Counted from the stretch's first letter, positions 18,308-27,745 are shown. The stretch is DNA of 48,351 nucleotides from CAZNHL01 sp964572965 (GCA_964572965.1 CAZNHL010000028.1:1-48351), one strand, 5' to 3'. Made by a program: numbers and translations. Notes: generated by a model not told the origin, from the letters alone.

Positions 18308-19462
18308 TTAATACGGACGAGCTACACCGAATTTTTCGGATATAGCAGTACCTGCTGTATTGATTTTTTCATTTGTAAGATCCCAGAAACCACCTTCTGA
18401 TCCCAACAAACCGTCAAGTATATCATCAGAGAATTTATCAGAACCACCATTAAGCTTTGCAGCACGCAATGAGTAAATAAAGCCTGCACCTTCGCCAATT
18501 GCGTGTGCAGCAGAAGCAGTATTAGTACCTGCATCTTTCCATTTTTTCAGGTATCCCAAAGCTGCCTGAGCCACCGCTTTTTCAAAAGCCTTTCTAATGA
18601 AATCAGCCTGAGTTTTCAACTCATTTCTATCATTGTTAACAATAGCGATACGACCTCTTACAAATGCCTTATTCATTTGTTTAAAAGCATCCTGATTGTA
18701 TTCCCATACATAAGAGCCCAGTTGAGATTCGCCACTTGTTGCGCCTGTAGTACCTGGAGCCAACTTAGCATCTTTACCATAATAACTTTTCTTAGTAAAT
18801 GTAGAATAAGCAAGATCCCAGTTATGCTCCAATTCTGTATACTTTTTACCTGCCACAAGCTTACTGTTATCGGCATCAAGACCAGAACCAAGCAAAACAT
18901 TACCAATATAATCCATTTGGAAGTTACCGATCAAGCCTTTTGCGATCAATTGTACTCCTTCCAGACCAGCTTCATTTACAAGATATGTTCCTAACATACC
19001 GGCCTTCCCTTTTGAAGCTGTATTGCCACGAGACTTACTAGCTTCAGCCTGAAGATCAAACAGATCTTCGATATCTGTACGTATAGCTTCTGATTCTGCA
19101 TTAATTTCTCTGGACGAAGCCGTCAGACTACGTACACCCTTTCCTGCATTATTAGTAGCAGTATATCTCTGTTTCAAACCGGCAACAGTTATTTCTTGGG
19201 CTGTTCCCTTCCTTGCATAAGCAACTAATGAGTCAGAGAAAAGTACCAATAGAGCGTTTCCGTCATTTACATCAACAGTAGATGCTCCTTTTTCATCAAC
19301 AAACAAACGAGCGTAAGTAGTTGTGTCTGTAGCTTGGTTTACATCGATTTTTGTTCTTAATTGAACTGTAGGAGTTGAGTCATCATCTTTCTTTTTACAA
19401 GATGAAGCAACGCCTGCAACTGTAAGCGCAAGCAATACAAATTTAAGAGTGTTTTTTAACAT
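18308..19462 (-). CDS. DUF4856-family lipoprotein
   Basis: The start was moved to the ATG at 19462: MLKNTLKFVLLALTVAG then VASSC is a clear lipoprotein signal with KKKDDD after the Cys. The upstream residues begin with a TTG and are not needed. The 384-residue protein matches the DUF4856 pattern, including the TYARLFVDEKG, EAGLEGVQLIAKGL and HNWDLAYSTF regions and the EGAGFIYSLR segment. In Bacteroidota this family commonly precedes imelysin, HTTM and TonB-receptor genes, exactly as here. It probably binds substrate at the cell surface or in the periplasm. First gene of the operon. Role in iron uptake is inferred from context. Confidence 0.85.
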   Translation of the reverse strand: MLKNTLKFVLLALTVAGVASSCKKKDDDSTPTVQLRTKIDVNQATDTTTYARLFVDEKGASTVDVNDGNALLVLFSDSLVAYARKGTAQEITVAGLKQRYTATNNAGKGVRSLTASSREINAESEAIRTDIEDLFDLQAEASKSRGNTASKGKAGMLGTYLVNEAGLEGVQLIAKGLIGNFQMDYIGNVLLGSGLDADNSKLVAGKKYTELEHNWDLAYSTFTKKSYYGKDAKLAPGTTGATSGESQLGSYVWEYNQDAFKQMNKAFVRGRIAIVNNDRNELKTQADFIRKAFEKAVAQAALGYLKKWKDAGTNTASAAHAIGEGAGFIYSLRAAKLNGGSDKFSDDILDGLLGSEGGFWDLTNEKINTAGTAISEKFGVARPY

Positions 19463-19533
19463 GAAAATAAAATTTGAATTAAACAGTTGGAACAAACCTT
19501 GACCCTTCTAAATATTTTGTCTTATTTTTTAAC

Positions 19534-19660
19534 TTGACAAGTTCTATTTTAAAGCCTTATCTTTATCTTTCTTTAGACTTAGTCTTAATAAGGAGCCACA
19601 AAACAAAGACTGGATTCTAAAAAAATTCTAAAGATTTAGAAAAATCAAAAAAAAAAAAAA
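19534..19660. promoter_or_regulatory. Candidate regulatory region between uptake operon and two-component system
   Basis: This lies in the 240-bp divergent gap. On the plus strand TTG (19534-19536), a 21-bp spacer and TATCTTTA (19558-19565) come within one base of TTG-N-TAnnTTTG. Downstream are AGACTTAGTCT (19575-19585, palindrome), TTCTAAA at 19615-19621, and an inverted pair TTCTAAA-GA-TTTAGAA (19626-19641). A run of 14 A (19647-19660) follows. The repeated half-sites are candidate binding sites for the adjacent response regulator, which is an inference. Confidence 0.35.
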
Positions 19661-19702
19661 TCTGATCCTCAAAACTGTTTCCTTTAATCTAAACAACTAC
19701 AC

Positions 19703-20380
19703 ATGAAACTATTACTCATTGAAGATGAGCCGGTTTTGCTTGATGAAATGGAAAGCTATTTATCAGAACAAGGCTATCGCTGCGAAAAAGCTACAACTTT
19801 TGATGAAGGTGAAGACAAAATTGCACTCTATAACTATGATATAATAGTTCTTGATATAACATTACCCGGGGGAAGCGGATTAGACCTGCTTCATCTTCTT
19901 AAAAAACAGCAAAAAGACTCTGGTGTACTTATTGTTTCAGCAAAAGATTCACTTACTGATAAACTGGAAGGCCTGAACCTCGGTGCCGATGACTATGTAA
20001 CCAAACCTTTTCACCTTGAAGAATTAAACGCAAGGATCAACGCTCTTCTCAGACGTAAATCTTATCACGGCAACAATACTATCAGCATTGATGATCTGCA
20101 TATTGACACAAGTGCTAAAACTGTGTTTTTCAAAAATACTGAGATTGCATGCACTAAAAAAGAATATGAATTACTCTTGTACTTTGTAGTCAATAAAAAC
20201 AGAGTTGTCAGCAAACAAGCTATTGCAGAGCACCTTTGGGGCGACCACTATGACATGGTGGACAATTATGATACGGTATATGTGCACACTATGAATCTTC
20301 GTAAAAAAATCAAGACTCAAACCGGCGTAGACTACCTCAAAACTGTTTACGGCATGGGCTATAAATGGACTTCTAATTAA
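19703..20380 (+). CDS. OmpR/PhoB-family response regulator
   Basis: 225 residues: a receiver domain (1-115) with acidic pocket Glu7/Asp8, phosphoacceptor Asp51 in IIVLDITLPGGSG, and Lys in VTKPF (about 101), then a winged-helix DNA-binding domain (about 128-225) ending in the typical VDYLKTVYGMGYKW. It overlaps the kinase gene by one base (TAATGA), so the two are coupled. It is divergent from the DUF4856/imelysin/receptor operon, which makes that operon a likely target. The signal is unknown. Confidence 0.95.
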   Translation: MKLLLIEDEPVLLDEMESYLSEQGYRCEKATTFDEGEDKIALYNYDIIVLDITLPGGSGLDLLHLLKKQQKDSGVLIVSAKDSLTDKLEGLNLGADDYVTKPFHLEELNARINALLRRKSYHGNNTISIDDLHIDTSAKTVFFKNTEIACTKKEYELLLYFVVNKNRVVSKQAIAEHLWGDHYDMVDNYDTVYVHTMNLRKKIKTQTGVDYLKTVYGMGYKWTSN

Positions 20381-21596
20381 TGAAGCTTTTACATAAAACC
20401 ATACGCAATTATCTTATCAGTACAGTTACTATCATGTTACTTATGGGAGTAGTACTGTTTTTCATGCTCCAAAAAGAGGTTTCCCTTGAAATGGATGAGC
20501 AACTCGAATGGCAGGCAGAGCTGGTGGTTGAGCAAATAGAGGCTGGCAAACCTGTTCATTTCCCTTTAATTTCCATTAACAAAACTGATAAAGCGCTGCA
20601 CGAAAAAAAGGTAAGCGGTGATACATTGATTTTTGACAGGCTTCAACAAGAAAATGAAGACTATCGCTACATGACAATCATTAAGGCAATTCATGGTACT
20701 AATTACCAGATTACAGTAATGACTACCCATATTGGCTGGGACAAATACTATAAAACGATATGCTACATCTTCGCAATTATGACCGCCATGCTGATAGTGG
20801 CCGGGGTTTTGATTACTTACATTCTGAACAAAAGACTCTGGAAACCATTTTTTCTTAATCTCGAAAACCTCAAAGTATTCTCTGTAAGTTCCAGCAGCCC
20901 ATTAAAACTTCATAGTTCCAATGTGATTGAGTTTCAGGAGTTGCAAAGTTCTCTTAAAGACCTGACGGAAAGGGGCAGACAAGAGTACGTAGCACTCAGA
21001 GAGTTTACAGAAAATGCTTCTCATGAGATTCAAACGCCACTGGCAATTATCCAGTCAAAACTGGACAGACTCAGCCAGATGTCGCTTAATGAAGAAATGG
21101 CCGAAAACATTGAACAGGCCAAAATGGGAGTTGAACGTTTGAGTAAACTCAACAGGTCGCTTTTGTTGTTGGCAAAACTAGACAACAAAGCTTACTCTAA
21201 TAAGCAGAAAGTTAATTTACACGAATTATTACACCGGCTTATTGAACAAATGAGTGATTTGTTTGAACGTAAAGGCATCAAAGTCAACAACTCGTTTACT
21301 AAAGAAATCATTGTTGATACCGATCCATACTTGTGCNNNNNNNNNNTTTAAGATATACACCTGCAGAAAAAGAAGTTACAATTCAACTCAACAACAATCG
21401 CCTGATCATTTCCAATCCGGGTATTGCTCCTGACTGTGAACCGGAACAATTGTTTAACAGATTTAAGAAAGATTCAAAAAGTAGTAATTCTACAGGGCTC
21501 GGGCTTGCCATAGTCAAACAAATATGTATTCAAAACGGCTGGAAAATCACGTATCACTATACCACTGCTCAACACATCTTTACTATTAATTTCTAA
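20380..21596 (+). CDS. Sensor histidine kinase (interrupted by assembly gap)
   Basis: An inner-membrane kinase paired with the regulator just upstream. There are two membrane segments (about residues 12-30 and 128-150) around a periplasmic sensor loop of about 95 residues. The dimerisation domain has phosphoacceptor His215 in ASHEIQTPLAII, and the ATPase domain is partly present. The ten N at 21337-21346 fall where the N-box (usually D-P.....N-L-..N-A-.-RYTP) should be; reading resumes with LRYTPAEKE, then the ISNPG and STGLGLAIVKQI boxes. The two halves are in different frames across the N run, and about a dozen residues look missing. This is best read as a gap of unknown true length, not a natural frameshift. 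Confidence 0.85.
21337..21346. other. Assembly gap of ten N inside the kinase gene
   Basis: Ten undetermined bases interrupt the ATP-binding domain of the kinase. Ten is a common placeholder length, so the real gap may be longer. Confidence 0.97.
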
Positions 21597-21613
21597 AACA
21601 GCATAAATAAAAA

Positions 21614-21644
21614 AAGTCCACGCTATCAGAGACAACGTGGACTT
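21614..21644 (-). terminator. Terminator of the metallophosphoesterase gene
   Basis: AAGTCCACG (21614-21622) pairs with CGTGGACTT (21636-21644) across a 13-base loop. On the minus strand a T-rich tail follows (TTTTTTATTTATG). The kinase gene ends 18 bp before it, so it may serve both convergent genes. Confidence 0.8.
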
Positions 21645-21665
21645 ACTTAAAGTTTCTTTACTTAA

Positions 21666-22925
21666 TCAGGCACATTTCAATTCAATGATAGTGATTTCGG
21701 GAGGCATACCTATACGCCCCGGATAACCTAAATAACCATAACCTCTATTTACATAAAGATGTTGATTACCTTCAGTATATAAACCACCCCATTGTTTGTA
21801 CATATACTGCACAGGACTCCATTTTATTACCTCACTGTCAATCCCAAACTGAAAACCATGTGTATGCCCTGCCAGCATCAGATCAATGTCTTTATAGTCT
21901 TTATTTACCTGAGCATCCCAATGGCTTGGATCATGAGAAAGCAAAATTTTCACAGGAGCATCTTCAGTTCCTTTATGTGCCAGGTCTAGCTTACCATATT
22001 TAGGAAAGTTTCCTTTGGCACCATAATTCTCAATACCTAAAACAGCAATATGCTCATTCCCGATTTTCAACTCACGATGTGTATTGTTCAGCAGATCCCA
22101 ACCCATTTCTTTATGAGCAGCTTTTAACTTTTCAAGATTTCTGTACTTTGCTTCCTGCGACTCCCACTGTACATAGTCACCGTAATCGTGGTTACCCAAG
22201 GTTGAGTAAACACCCATTGGTGCTTTAACTTTATTGAAAATATCAATATACTCTTTTACTTCGTCCGCTTTGTTATTTACAAGATCCCCTGTAAAAAACA
22301 CAGCCTCGGGCTTTTCTGCCAGTAGCATATCGATCCCCCCTTTTACAGCAGTTCTGTTAAAAAAACTACCTGAATGAATATCAGAAAGCTGTGCTACTTT
22401 AATGCCGTCAAAAGCTTTTGGTAAGTTGGGCAACTTTAGAGTTACTCTTCTTATTCTGTAATCATGCGCTCCTGAAATTACACCATAGGCCATTGTTACC
22501 AATGGAATCGCACCTGCTGTCAATGCTACTTTGCTCAAAAACTCAGCTCTGGGAATACCCGAATCAGCTTCGCCGGGCTTTACCGGATTGAAATAATGAT
22601 CTATTGCCTGATAAGACCAACGCCCGAAACGTACCAGGTCATCAATAAACAGAAACAACACTACAAACAATTTGGAGAAGTAATTGGCAAATACCCCGAA
22701 CAGTAAGAAGTTTTTAAGAGAAGTCGACATTTTATCTACGTTACCAAAATGATACACGAAGAAGCCCCCTAACGTAATTGCTGTAAAAGACCAGTAAGCA
22801 ATATAGATCCACTTTCTCGTGGGATCGCTTAAAGTCTGTGTAACTGTCTTTAATGCCTGAAATGCATACAAATCCATTGCCAGGAAAATGACAGTCAGAA
22901 TCGGAATTAAAATAAGTTTATTCAT
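21666..22925 (-). CDS. Membrane-anchored calcineurin-like metallophosphoesterase
   Basis: 419 residues. The first 155 hold about four membrane segments. The C-terminal part is a calcineurin-like phosphoesterase domain with all metal-binding blocks: LSDIHSG (about 180-186), FFTGDLVNN, STLGNHDYGDY, ILLSHDPSHWD and LAGHTHGFQFG. The relatives YaeI and YkuE act on UDP-diacylglucosamine or unknown lipid phosphoesters, so a membrane-lipid substrate is plausible but not shown. A stand-alone gene with its own terminator (21614-21644). Confidence 0.92.
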   Translation of the reverse strand: MNKLILIPILTVIFLAMDLYAFQALKTVTQTLSDPTRKWIYIAYWSFTAITLGGFFVYHFGNVDKMSTSLKNFLLFGVFANYFSKLFVVLFLFIDDLVRFGRWSYQAIDHYFNPVKPGEADSGIPRAEFLSKVALTAGAIPLVTMAYGVISGAHDYRIRRVTLKLPNLPKAFDGIKVAQLSDIHSGSFFNRTAVKGGIDMLLAEKPEAVFFTGDLVNNKADEVKEYIDIFNKVKAPMGVYSTLGNHDYGDYVQWESQEAKYRNLEKLKAAHKEMGWDLLNNTHRELKIGNEHIAVLGIENYGAKGNFPKYGKLDLAHKGTEDAPVKILLSHDPSHWDAQVNKDYKDIDLMLAGHTHGFQFGIDSEVIKWSPVQYMYKQWGGLYTEGNQHLYVNRGYGYLGYPGRIGMPPEITIIELKCA

Positions 22926-22930
22926 TTTAT

Positions 22931-22965
22931 TGAGAAGTGAGATATGAGTCGTGAGTAGTGAGACT
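22931..22965 (+). repeat. Five tandem TGAGNNN heptamers
   Basis: TGAGAAG, TGAGATA, TGAGTCG, TGAGTAG and TGAGACT follow without gaps in 22931-22965, just upstream of the phosphoesterase start codon at 22925. This is a degenerate heptanucleotide array with an invariant TGAG. Related heptamer sequence recurs at 23052-23109 and a perfect array at 45450-45480. Confidence 0.75.
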
Positions 22966-23008
22966 GTCCACCATAAAGACCCTTTGCTATAACATCAATT
23001 GAACAAAA

Positions 23009-23046
23009 AAAATCCCCTGTCAAAACTTATTTCAACAGGGGATTTT
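23009..23046 (-). terminator. Terminator of the RND efflux operon
   Basis: A perfect 12-bp stem (23009-23020 with 23035-23046, AAAATCCCCTGT) with a 14-base loop is followed on the minus strand by a run of T. It lies about 70 bp beyond the RND stop codon, past the heptamer repeat. Confidence 0.85.
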
Positions 23047-23051
23047 ATTCT

Positions 23052-23109
23052 AGTCTTGAGTTGTGGGTCATGAGTCATGAGAAAATCTCACTAATCACTA
23101 CTCAAGACT
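23052..23109. repeat. Inverted heptamer-type repeat after the RND gene
   Basis: AGTCTTGAGT (23052-23061) is the exact reverse complement of 23100-23109. Between them are TGAG-type heptamers (TGAGTCA, TGAGAAA), then the opposite orientation (CTCACTA, CTCAAGA). The array is thus turned back on itself and could fold into a long imperfect hairpin just downstream of the RND stop at 23115. Confidence 0.6.
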
Positions 23110-23114
23110 CACTA

Positions 23115-26100
23115 CTACAAATGAGGTGTATGTTTAAAATGTTCAGGATCATGCTTCTCATCGAAGTCATAAATATGCTGCACATCTTCACCTTTCATTT
23201 TCAGTTTAATTCTTTCACTGATCAGGTACATACAAGGTACCAATACCAATGTGAGGAATGTTGCAAATGACAGACCGAAAATAATTGTCCAGGACAAAGG
23301 TCCCCAGAATGCTACCGAATCACCACCAAAGAATATATGTGGGTTTAGCTCAGTGAACATTTTAACGAAGTCAATATTCAATCCTACTGCAAGTGGCGTA
23401 AGACCAAGAATTGTTGCAGTTGCTGTCAGCAATACAGGAGCAAGACGAATCTTACCGGCATCTACAAGAGCTGGATAAAGTTCTAAACCTCTTGACCTTA
23501 GTTCATCTGCAAATTCTACAATGATGATACCGTTTTTAACCACAATACCGGCCAGCCCTACAATACCGATACCTGTCATCAAAATCACAAATTCCATATG
23601 GAAGATGGTATAACCCAGCAATACACCAATGATTGAGAAAACAATCTCGCTCAGAATAATAATCGGCTTACTTACAGAGTTAAACTGAGTCACAAGAATC
23701 AGGAAGATCATACCAAGTGACATCATCATAGAGAATCCTAAGTAATCAGAAGTCTCTTTTTGATCTTCCTGCTCACCTGTAATCTTGATATCGTATCCTT
23801 CTTTTACTTTGAAGGCCGGAATTGCTTTCTGGATCTTGGCAATGATTTCGTTGGCATTACCGTCAGACAAAACGTTGGAAGCAACAGTTACCACACGTTT
23901 TTGATTGATTCGCTTGATACCGCCATAAGTATTGGCATAACGAATTTTAGCAACAGAAGACAAAGGAACCTGACGTACACGCCCCCCCATACCCATATCA
24001 CGGAAAGTAATATTCAGGTTAAGCAATTCGTCTATCTTATTTCTCTGGTCAGCCTGATAACGAATCATAATCTTGTTATCATCTTCGCCATCTTTGAATT
24101 TAGCGCCTACTTCTCTACCAAAAATTGCAGAACGGATTTCCATACCGATTTGTGCAGTAGACAAGCCTTCTCTGTTAGCACGCTCACGATCAACTTCAAT
24201 CAATATCTCCGGCTTTTTATCTTCCAAATCAGACTTCAAGCCTTCAATCCCATAAATATCCTGTTCGTTGATATACTTAATAAAGTCATTAGAAATATGT
24301 ACCAGATCGTCAAACTCATCACCACTGATCTCGATATTAATAGGCTTACCTGTAGGTGGGCCATTCTGTTCCTGATCAACCGTTACTATAGCACCAGGAA
24401 TACCTTTTACACTCTCCCTGATTTTATCCAGGTAAGCTGCTGTAGACTCTCCCTTACGATGACCAAATTCAACGAATGATACAGCCACTTTACCTCTGTG
24501 TGGTTGCGGGCTCTGATCCTGCTCAGAAGGATCTTTTACACCAATGGTTACATTTGATATAATAGATTCTACAATAGGGTTATTCTCTCCAACCACTTTA
24601 AATACTCTGTCTTCAACCTTTCTTGTAACAGAATCTGTCACAACCTGATCAGTACCAACCGGCAACTGGATATATACATAGATAAAGTTAGGGTCAGCAC
24701 CCGGGAAGAAAACTACTTTCGGATTTGACGCTCCAAAGAAAATCACAGATACAACCAACAGCACAACTGTACCTGTCAGCATTTGCCATGGTCTATGCAA
24801 GGCCCAATGAAGTAGTTTTTCGTACCCTCTCATGAATTTTGGCCAAAATCCGTTCTGGAAAGCATTAATCATTCTAGTGAATACAAATTTGTTCAACCAA
24901 ATCAGTATGATCATAAATATGAAGAAGTTTCCAAAACCAAAACCTCCTACGCCACCACTCAGATAGCAAATCAATGCCAAAGCAAACATTACAACACTAG
25001 AAATAATCAAACCTTTGTTCTTCTCAAAGAAAGAAGCTGTAGGTGAATACTCCTTCTCTTTACGCATGAAAGAAACTGCAAACACCGGGTTAATAATGAA
25101 TGCTACTATCAACGATGCAACCAGGGTAATGATCAACGTAATTGGCAGGTAGAACATAAACTTACCTACAATACCCGGCAGGAATGCCAATGGGATAAAA
25201 GGAGCCAACGTTGTAAGTGTACCTGCAAAAACAGGAACAAATACTTCACCTGCCGCTTTTTTAGCAGCCTCGGTAATCGGAATATGCTCGTCATGATAAA
25301 TACGGTGTGTATTCTCAATTACCACAATAGCATCATCTACCACAATACCCAAAGCAAACAGGAACGCGAACAATACAATCATGTTCATAGAGAAGCCTAT
25401 ACTTGGCATCAGAATGAAAGCAATAAACATAGAAAGCGGCACTGATAAACCAACAAACAATGCGTTGGTCGTTCCCATGAAGAACATCAACACAATGGTT
25501 ACCAGAATAAAACCAATGATGATCGTATTGATCAGATCGTGTAGTGTTACTCTCGTCTGGTTAGATTGGTCACCGGTTACTACCACTTCAAGATCTGAAG
25601 GATATTTATGCTCTTTCAAGTCATCAACAATTGCACGAACACCGTCAGAAGCCGTCAACAAGTTTTCACCTGAACGTTTTACAATGTTTAATGTAATTAC
25701 GTTACGGTGATTAAGACGAGCGTAACTTTCTCTTTCTTTAAAACCATAAACCACAGTTGCGATATCCCTCAGGTAAACCGGAGCTCCATTCGGAGATTTA
25801 ACAATGATATCCTTAATTTTTGTAGGATCTGTGTACTTACCGTCAACACGAACGGAACGTTTCATTTCTCCTACTTTCACAAGACCACCGGAAAGTGTTC
25901 TGTTCTCTGCGTCAATGGCATTGTCAATATCATACATGGTAATCTCTGCCGCCTGCATTTTGTACATATCGACATCAATCTGAACTTCTCTTTCCAAAGC
26001 ACCCACCATGTCGACACGGGTAATTTCTCTCATACCCTCGATACGGTCTTTAGCCAGGTCAGCAAACTTCTTCAGCTTGTCCATATCATATTCACCGGCA

Positions 26101-26549
26101 ATGTTTACAAACATAATCGGGAAATCAGAGAAGTTGATATCACTTACACTAGGATCTGTCGGCAAATCATTAGGCAAGTCAGAGCGGGCTTGATCAACCG
26201 CATCTTTCACCCTTTGCTTAGCAACTTCCACTTTAACGTTTGCATTAAATTCTACTACTACGTTAGAGAAATCCTGAATAGAGTTACTGGTAACCTTTTT
26301 CACACCGTTGATCCCCTTAATCTTTTTTTCAAGTTTACGGGTCACAAGGTCTTCAATATCAGTAGGAGATGTACCCGGATAAACCGTACTCACATTAATA
26401 GTAGGAATAACGATATCCGGAAAGTTTTCTTTCGGTAAACTCAGATAAGAAGAGATCCCGAACAATGTGATGATGATCGTCACAATGTATATACTGGTCT
26501 TATTATCAATAGACCAGCTGGTCGGCTTAAATTGCTTAAAGTCTAGCAT
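23115..26549 (-). CDS. RND-family multidrug efflux transporter (AcrB/HAE1 type)
   Basis: The inner-membrane pump of a tripartite efflux system, driven by protons. The 1144-residue length is at the long end for the family. A start-proximal membrane segment precedes the porter domain (YPGTSPTDIEDLVT, QVRV-like stretches). The proton-relay Asp pair is in LGIVVDDAIVVIEN and the essential Lys in AGIVVKNGIIIVEF, so the pump appears functional. An extra hydrophobic glycine-rich stretch lies near the middle (about residues 505-555). The neighbours supply the adaptor, four-helix protein, outer-membrane channel and TetR regulator. Substrates cannot be predicted; the Asp pair argues for organic compounds rather than heavy metals. 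Confidence 0.95.
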   Translation of the reverse strand: MLDFKQFKPTSWSIDNKTSIYIVTIIITLFGISSYLSLPKENFPDIVIPTINVSTVYPGTSPTDIEDLVTRKLEKKIKGINGVKKVTSNSIQDFSNVVVEFNANVKVEVAKQRVKDAVDQARSDLPNDLPTDPSVSDINFSDFPIMFVNIAGEYDMDKLKKFADLAKDRIEGMREITRVDMVGALEREVQIDVDMYKMQAAEITMYDIDNAIDAENRTLSGGLVKVGEMKRSVRVDGKYTDPTKIKDIIVKSPNGAPVYLRDIATVVYGFKERESYARLNHRNVITLNIVKRSGENLLTASDGVRAIVDDLKEHKYPSDLEVVVTGDQSNQTRVTLHDLINTIIIGFILVTIVLMFFMGTTNALFVGLSVPLSMFIAFILMPSIGFSMNMIVLFAFLFALGIVVDDAIVVIENTHRIYHDEHIPITEAAKKAAGEVFVPVFAGTLTTLAPFIPLAFLPGIVGKFMFYLPITLIITLVASLIVAFIINPVFAVSFMRKEKEYSPTASFFEKNKGLIISSVVMFALALICYLSGGVGGFGFGNFFIFMIILIWLNKFVFTRMINAFQNGFWPKFMRGYEKLLHWALHRPWQMLTGTVVLLVVSVIFFGASNPKVVFFPGADPNFIYVYIQLPVGTDQVVTDSVTRKVEDRVFKVVGENNPIVESIISNVTIGVKDPSEQDQSPQPHRGKVAVSFVEFGHRKGESTAAYLDKIRESVKGIPGAIVTVDQEQNGPPTGKPINIEISGDEFDDLVHISNDFIKYINEQDIYGIEGLKSDLEDKKPEILIEVDRERANREGLSTAQIGMEIRSAIFGREVGAKFKDGEDDNKIMIRYQADQRNKIDELLNLNITFRDMGMGGRVRQVPLSSVAKIRYANTYGGIKRINQKRVVTVASNVLSDGNANEIIAKIQKAIPAFKVKEGYDIKITGEQEDQKETSDYLGFSMMMSLGMIFLILVTQFNSVSKPIIILSEIVFSIIGVLLGYTIFHMEFVILMTGIGIVGLAGIVVKNGIIIVEFADELRSRGLELYPALVDAGKIRLAPVLLTATATILGLTPLAVGLNIDFVKMFTELNPHIFFGGDSVAFWGPLSWTIIFGLSFATFLTLVLVPCMYLISERIKLKMKGEDVQHIYDFDEKHDPEHFKHTPHL

Positions 26550-26571
26550 TATATTAGAGTTAATATTTTTG

Positions 26572-26593
26572 ATTGAAGACTCTCGTCTTCAAT
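26572..26593 (-). promoter_or_regulatory. Intra-operon hairpin between adaptor and RND genes
   Basis: ATTGAAGAC (26572-26580) pairs perfectly with GTCTTCAAT (26585-26593) around a TCTC loop, in the 59-bp gap after the adaptor stop codon. There is no adjacent T-tract, so mRNA processing or stabilisation is more likely than termination. Confidence 0.55.
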
Positions 26594-26608
26594 GATTATA
26601 CCTATCGC

Positions 26609-27745
26609 TTAATACTTTAAAGTCTGGCCATCTTCAAGGTCAAGGTAACCTACAGAGACAATTTTGTCTCCAGCCTTCAGTCCTTTCAAAATTTCCGCAT
26701 CAGAACCATAAGTCATACCAACTTCAACAGGTTTTCTTTCTGCTTTATCACTACTGTTAGCAACATAAACAAACTTCTCTCCTTTAGCCCCGATCTGTAC
26801 TGTATTGATCGGAACAACAATTGCATTCGCATTGCTGTAATCATTGATCCTGATTTTTGCTGTCATATTCGGCTTCAAAGCAAAACCGGCATTGCCTAAT
26901 CTTACTTCAACAGGAAATGTTCTTGTTACCGGGTTAATTACATTCCCTACAGTTGTCAATCTCGATTTAAGCTGCTTTCCAATGTCATTAAACTCAATCT
27001 CAGCTTTATCGCCCTGATTTACTTTTGAAGAATATGTTTCAGGTACCTCTGCCACTACCTTGAAAGCAGACAGGTTCACAACTCTGAAAACCGGCCCTGG
27101 CGCTACTGCTTCACCTTCATTATATAATACCTGATCTACAGTACCGCTGATAGTAGCTTTGATTCTGCTTTGGTCAAGTTGTGCATAGATTGTCTGAAGC
27201 TTACTTTCTAAAGCTTCTTTATTATTCTTAGCCTGAAGATATTGTACTTCAGTACCAATCTTCTGATCCCAAAGGGCCTTTTGACGATTATAGACATCTT
27301 CAGCAAGTGAAAGAGAGCTTTTGATTTCAGCAACACCTTTTTCAATCTGAGCAGCATCAATTGTTGCAAGCAACTGGCCTTTGCTAACATGATCCCCTTC
27401 TTTCACATATACACGTGTAAGTGTTCCGCCCATCTTGGCGCTTACCATCACATTATTATCAGAATCAACCTTTCCCTGAATATCCAAATAATGTAAAAAA
27501 GATTTATTTTCAAGAACTTCAACCTGAACTAATGACACCTTAGTTTTATCTTTTTTACCTTCTACTTCCTCTATCTTCAGTCGAAGTTCATCAATAGACT
27601 TTTCAATTTTGTCACGGCTTGTTACCTGCTCCTCAAGCTCCGCTTTCAACTTTTCAAGCTTCGCCGCTTTGTCATCTTTGTTGCAGGCAGTAGCCAATAC
27701 AGCAAAAGCACCTGCAAATATTAATGTCTTAGTAATTTTTTTCAT
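26609..27745 (-). CDS. RND efflux periplasmic adaptor (membrane fusion) lipoprotein
   Basis: Bridges the RND pump and the outer-membrane channel. The start was set at the ATG at 27745, which gives a lipoprotein signal (MKKITKTLIFAGAFAVLATAC, Cys about residue 21). The 378-residue mature-type protein has a coiled-coil stretch right after the Cys (about 25-70, EKLKAELEEQVTSRDKIEKS), the biotinyl-lipoyl half motifs (KMGGTLTRVYVKEGDHVSKGQLLATID), a helical hairpin, the second half motif (ATISGTVDQVLYNEGEAV) and a beta-barrel domain. An additional coiled coil ahead of the lipoyl domain is common in Bacteroidota adaptors. Second-last gene of the operon. Confidence 0.94.
   Translation of the reverse strand: MKKITKTLIFAGAFAVLATACNKDDKAAKLEKLKAELEEQVTSRDKIEKSIDELRLKIEEVEGKKDKTKVSLVQVEVLENKSFLHYLDIQGKVDSDNNVMVSAKMGGTLTRVYVKEGDHVSKGQLLATIDAAQIEKGVAEIKSSLSLAEDVYNRQKALWDQKIGTEVQYLQAKNNKEALESKLQTIYAQLDQSRIKATISGTVDQVLYNEGEAVAPGPVFRVVNLSAFKVVAEVPETYSSKVNQGDKAEIEFNDIGKQLKSRLTTVGNVINPVTRTFPVEVRLGNAGFALKPNMTAKIRINDYSNANAIVVPINTVQIGAKGEKFVYVANSSDKAERKPVEVGMTYGSDAEILKGLKAGDKIVSVGYLDLEDGQTLKY

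Noticed and set aside
19647..19660. Run of 14 A as a phase-variable switch
   Set aside because: It lies in a leader 43 bp before the start codon, not between promoter elements or inside a gene; it could equally be a sequencing artefact.
22931..23109. CRISPR array
   Set aside because: Units are seven bases with no spacers of regular length, and no cas genes are near.
23760..26438. Long plus-strand open frames (239 and 243 codons) opposite the RND gene
   Set aside because: They lie wholly antisense to a strongly conserved transporter and read as low-complexity shadow sequence.
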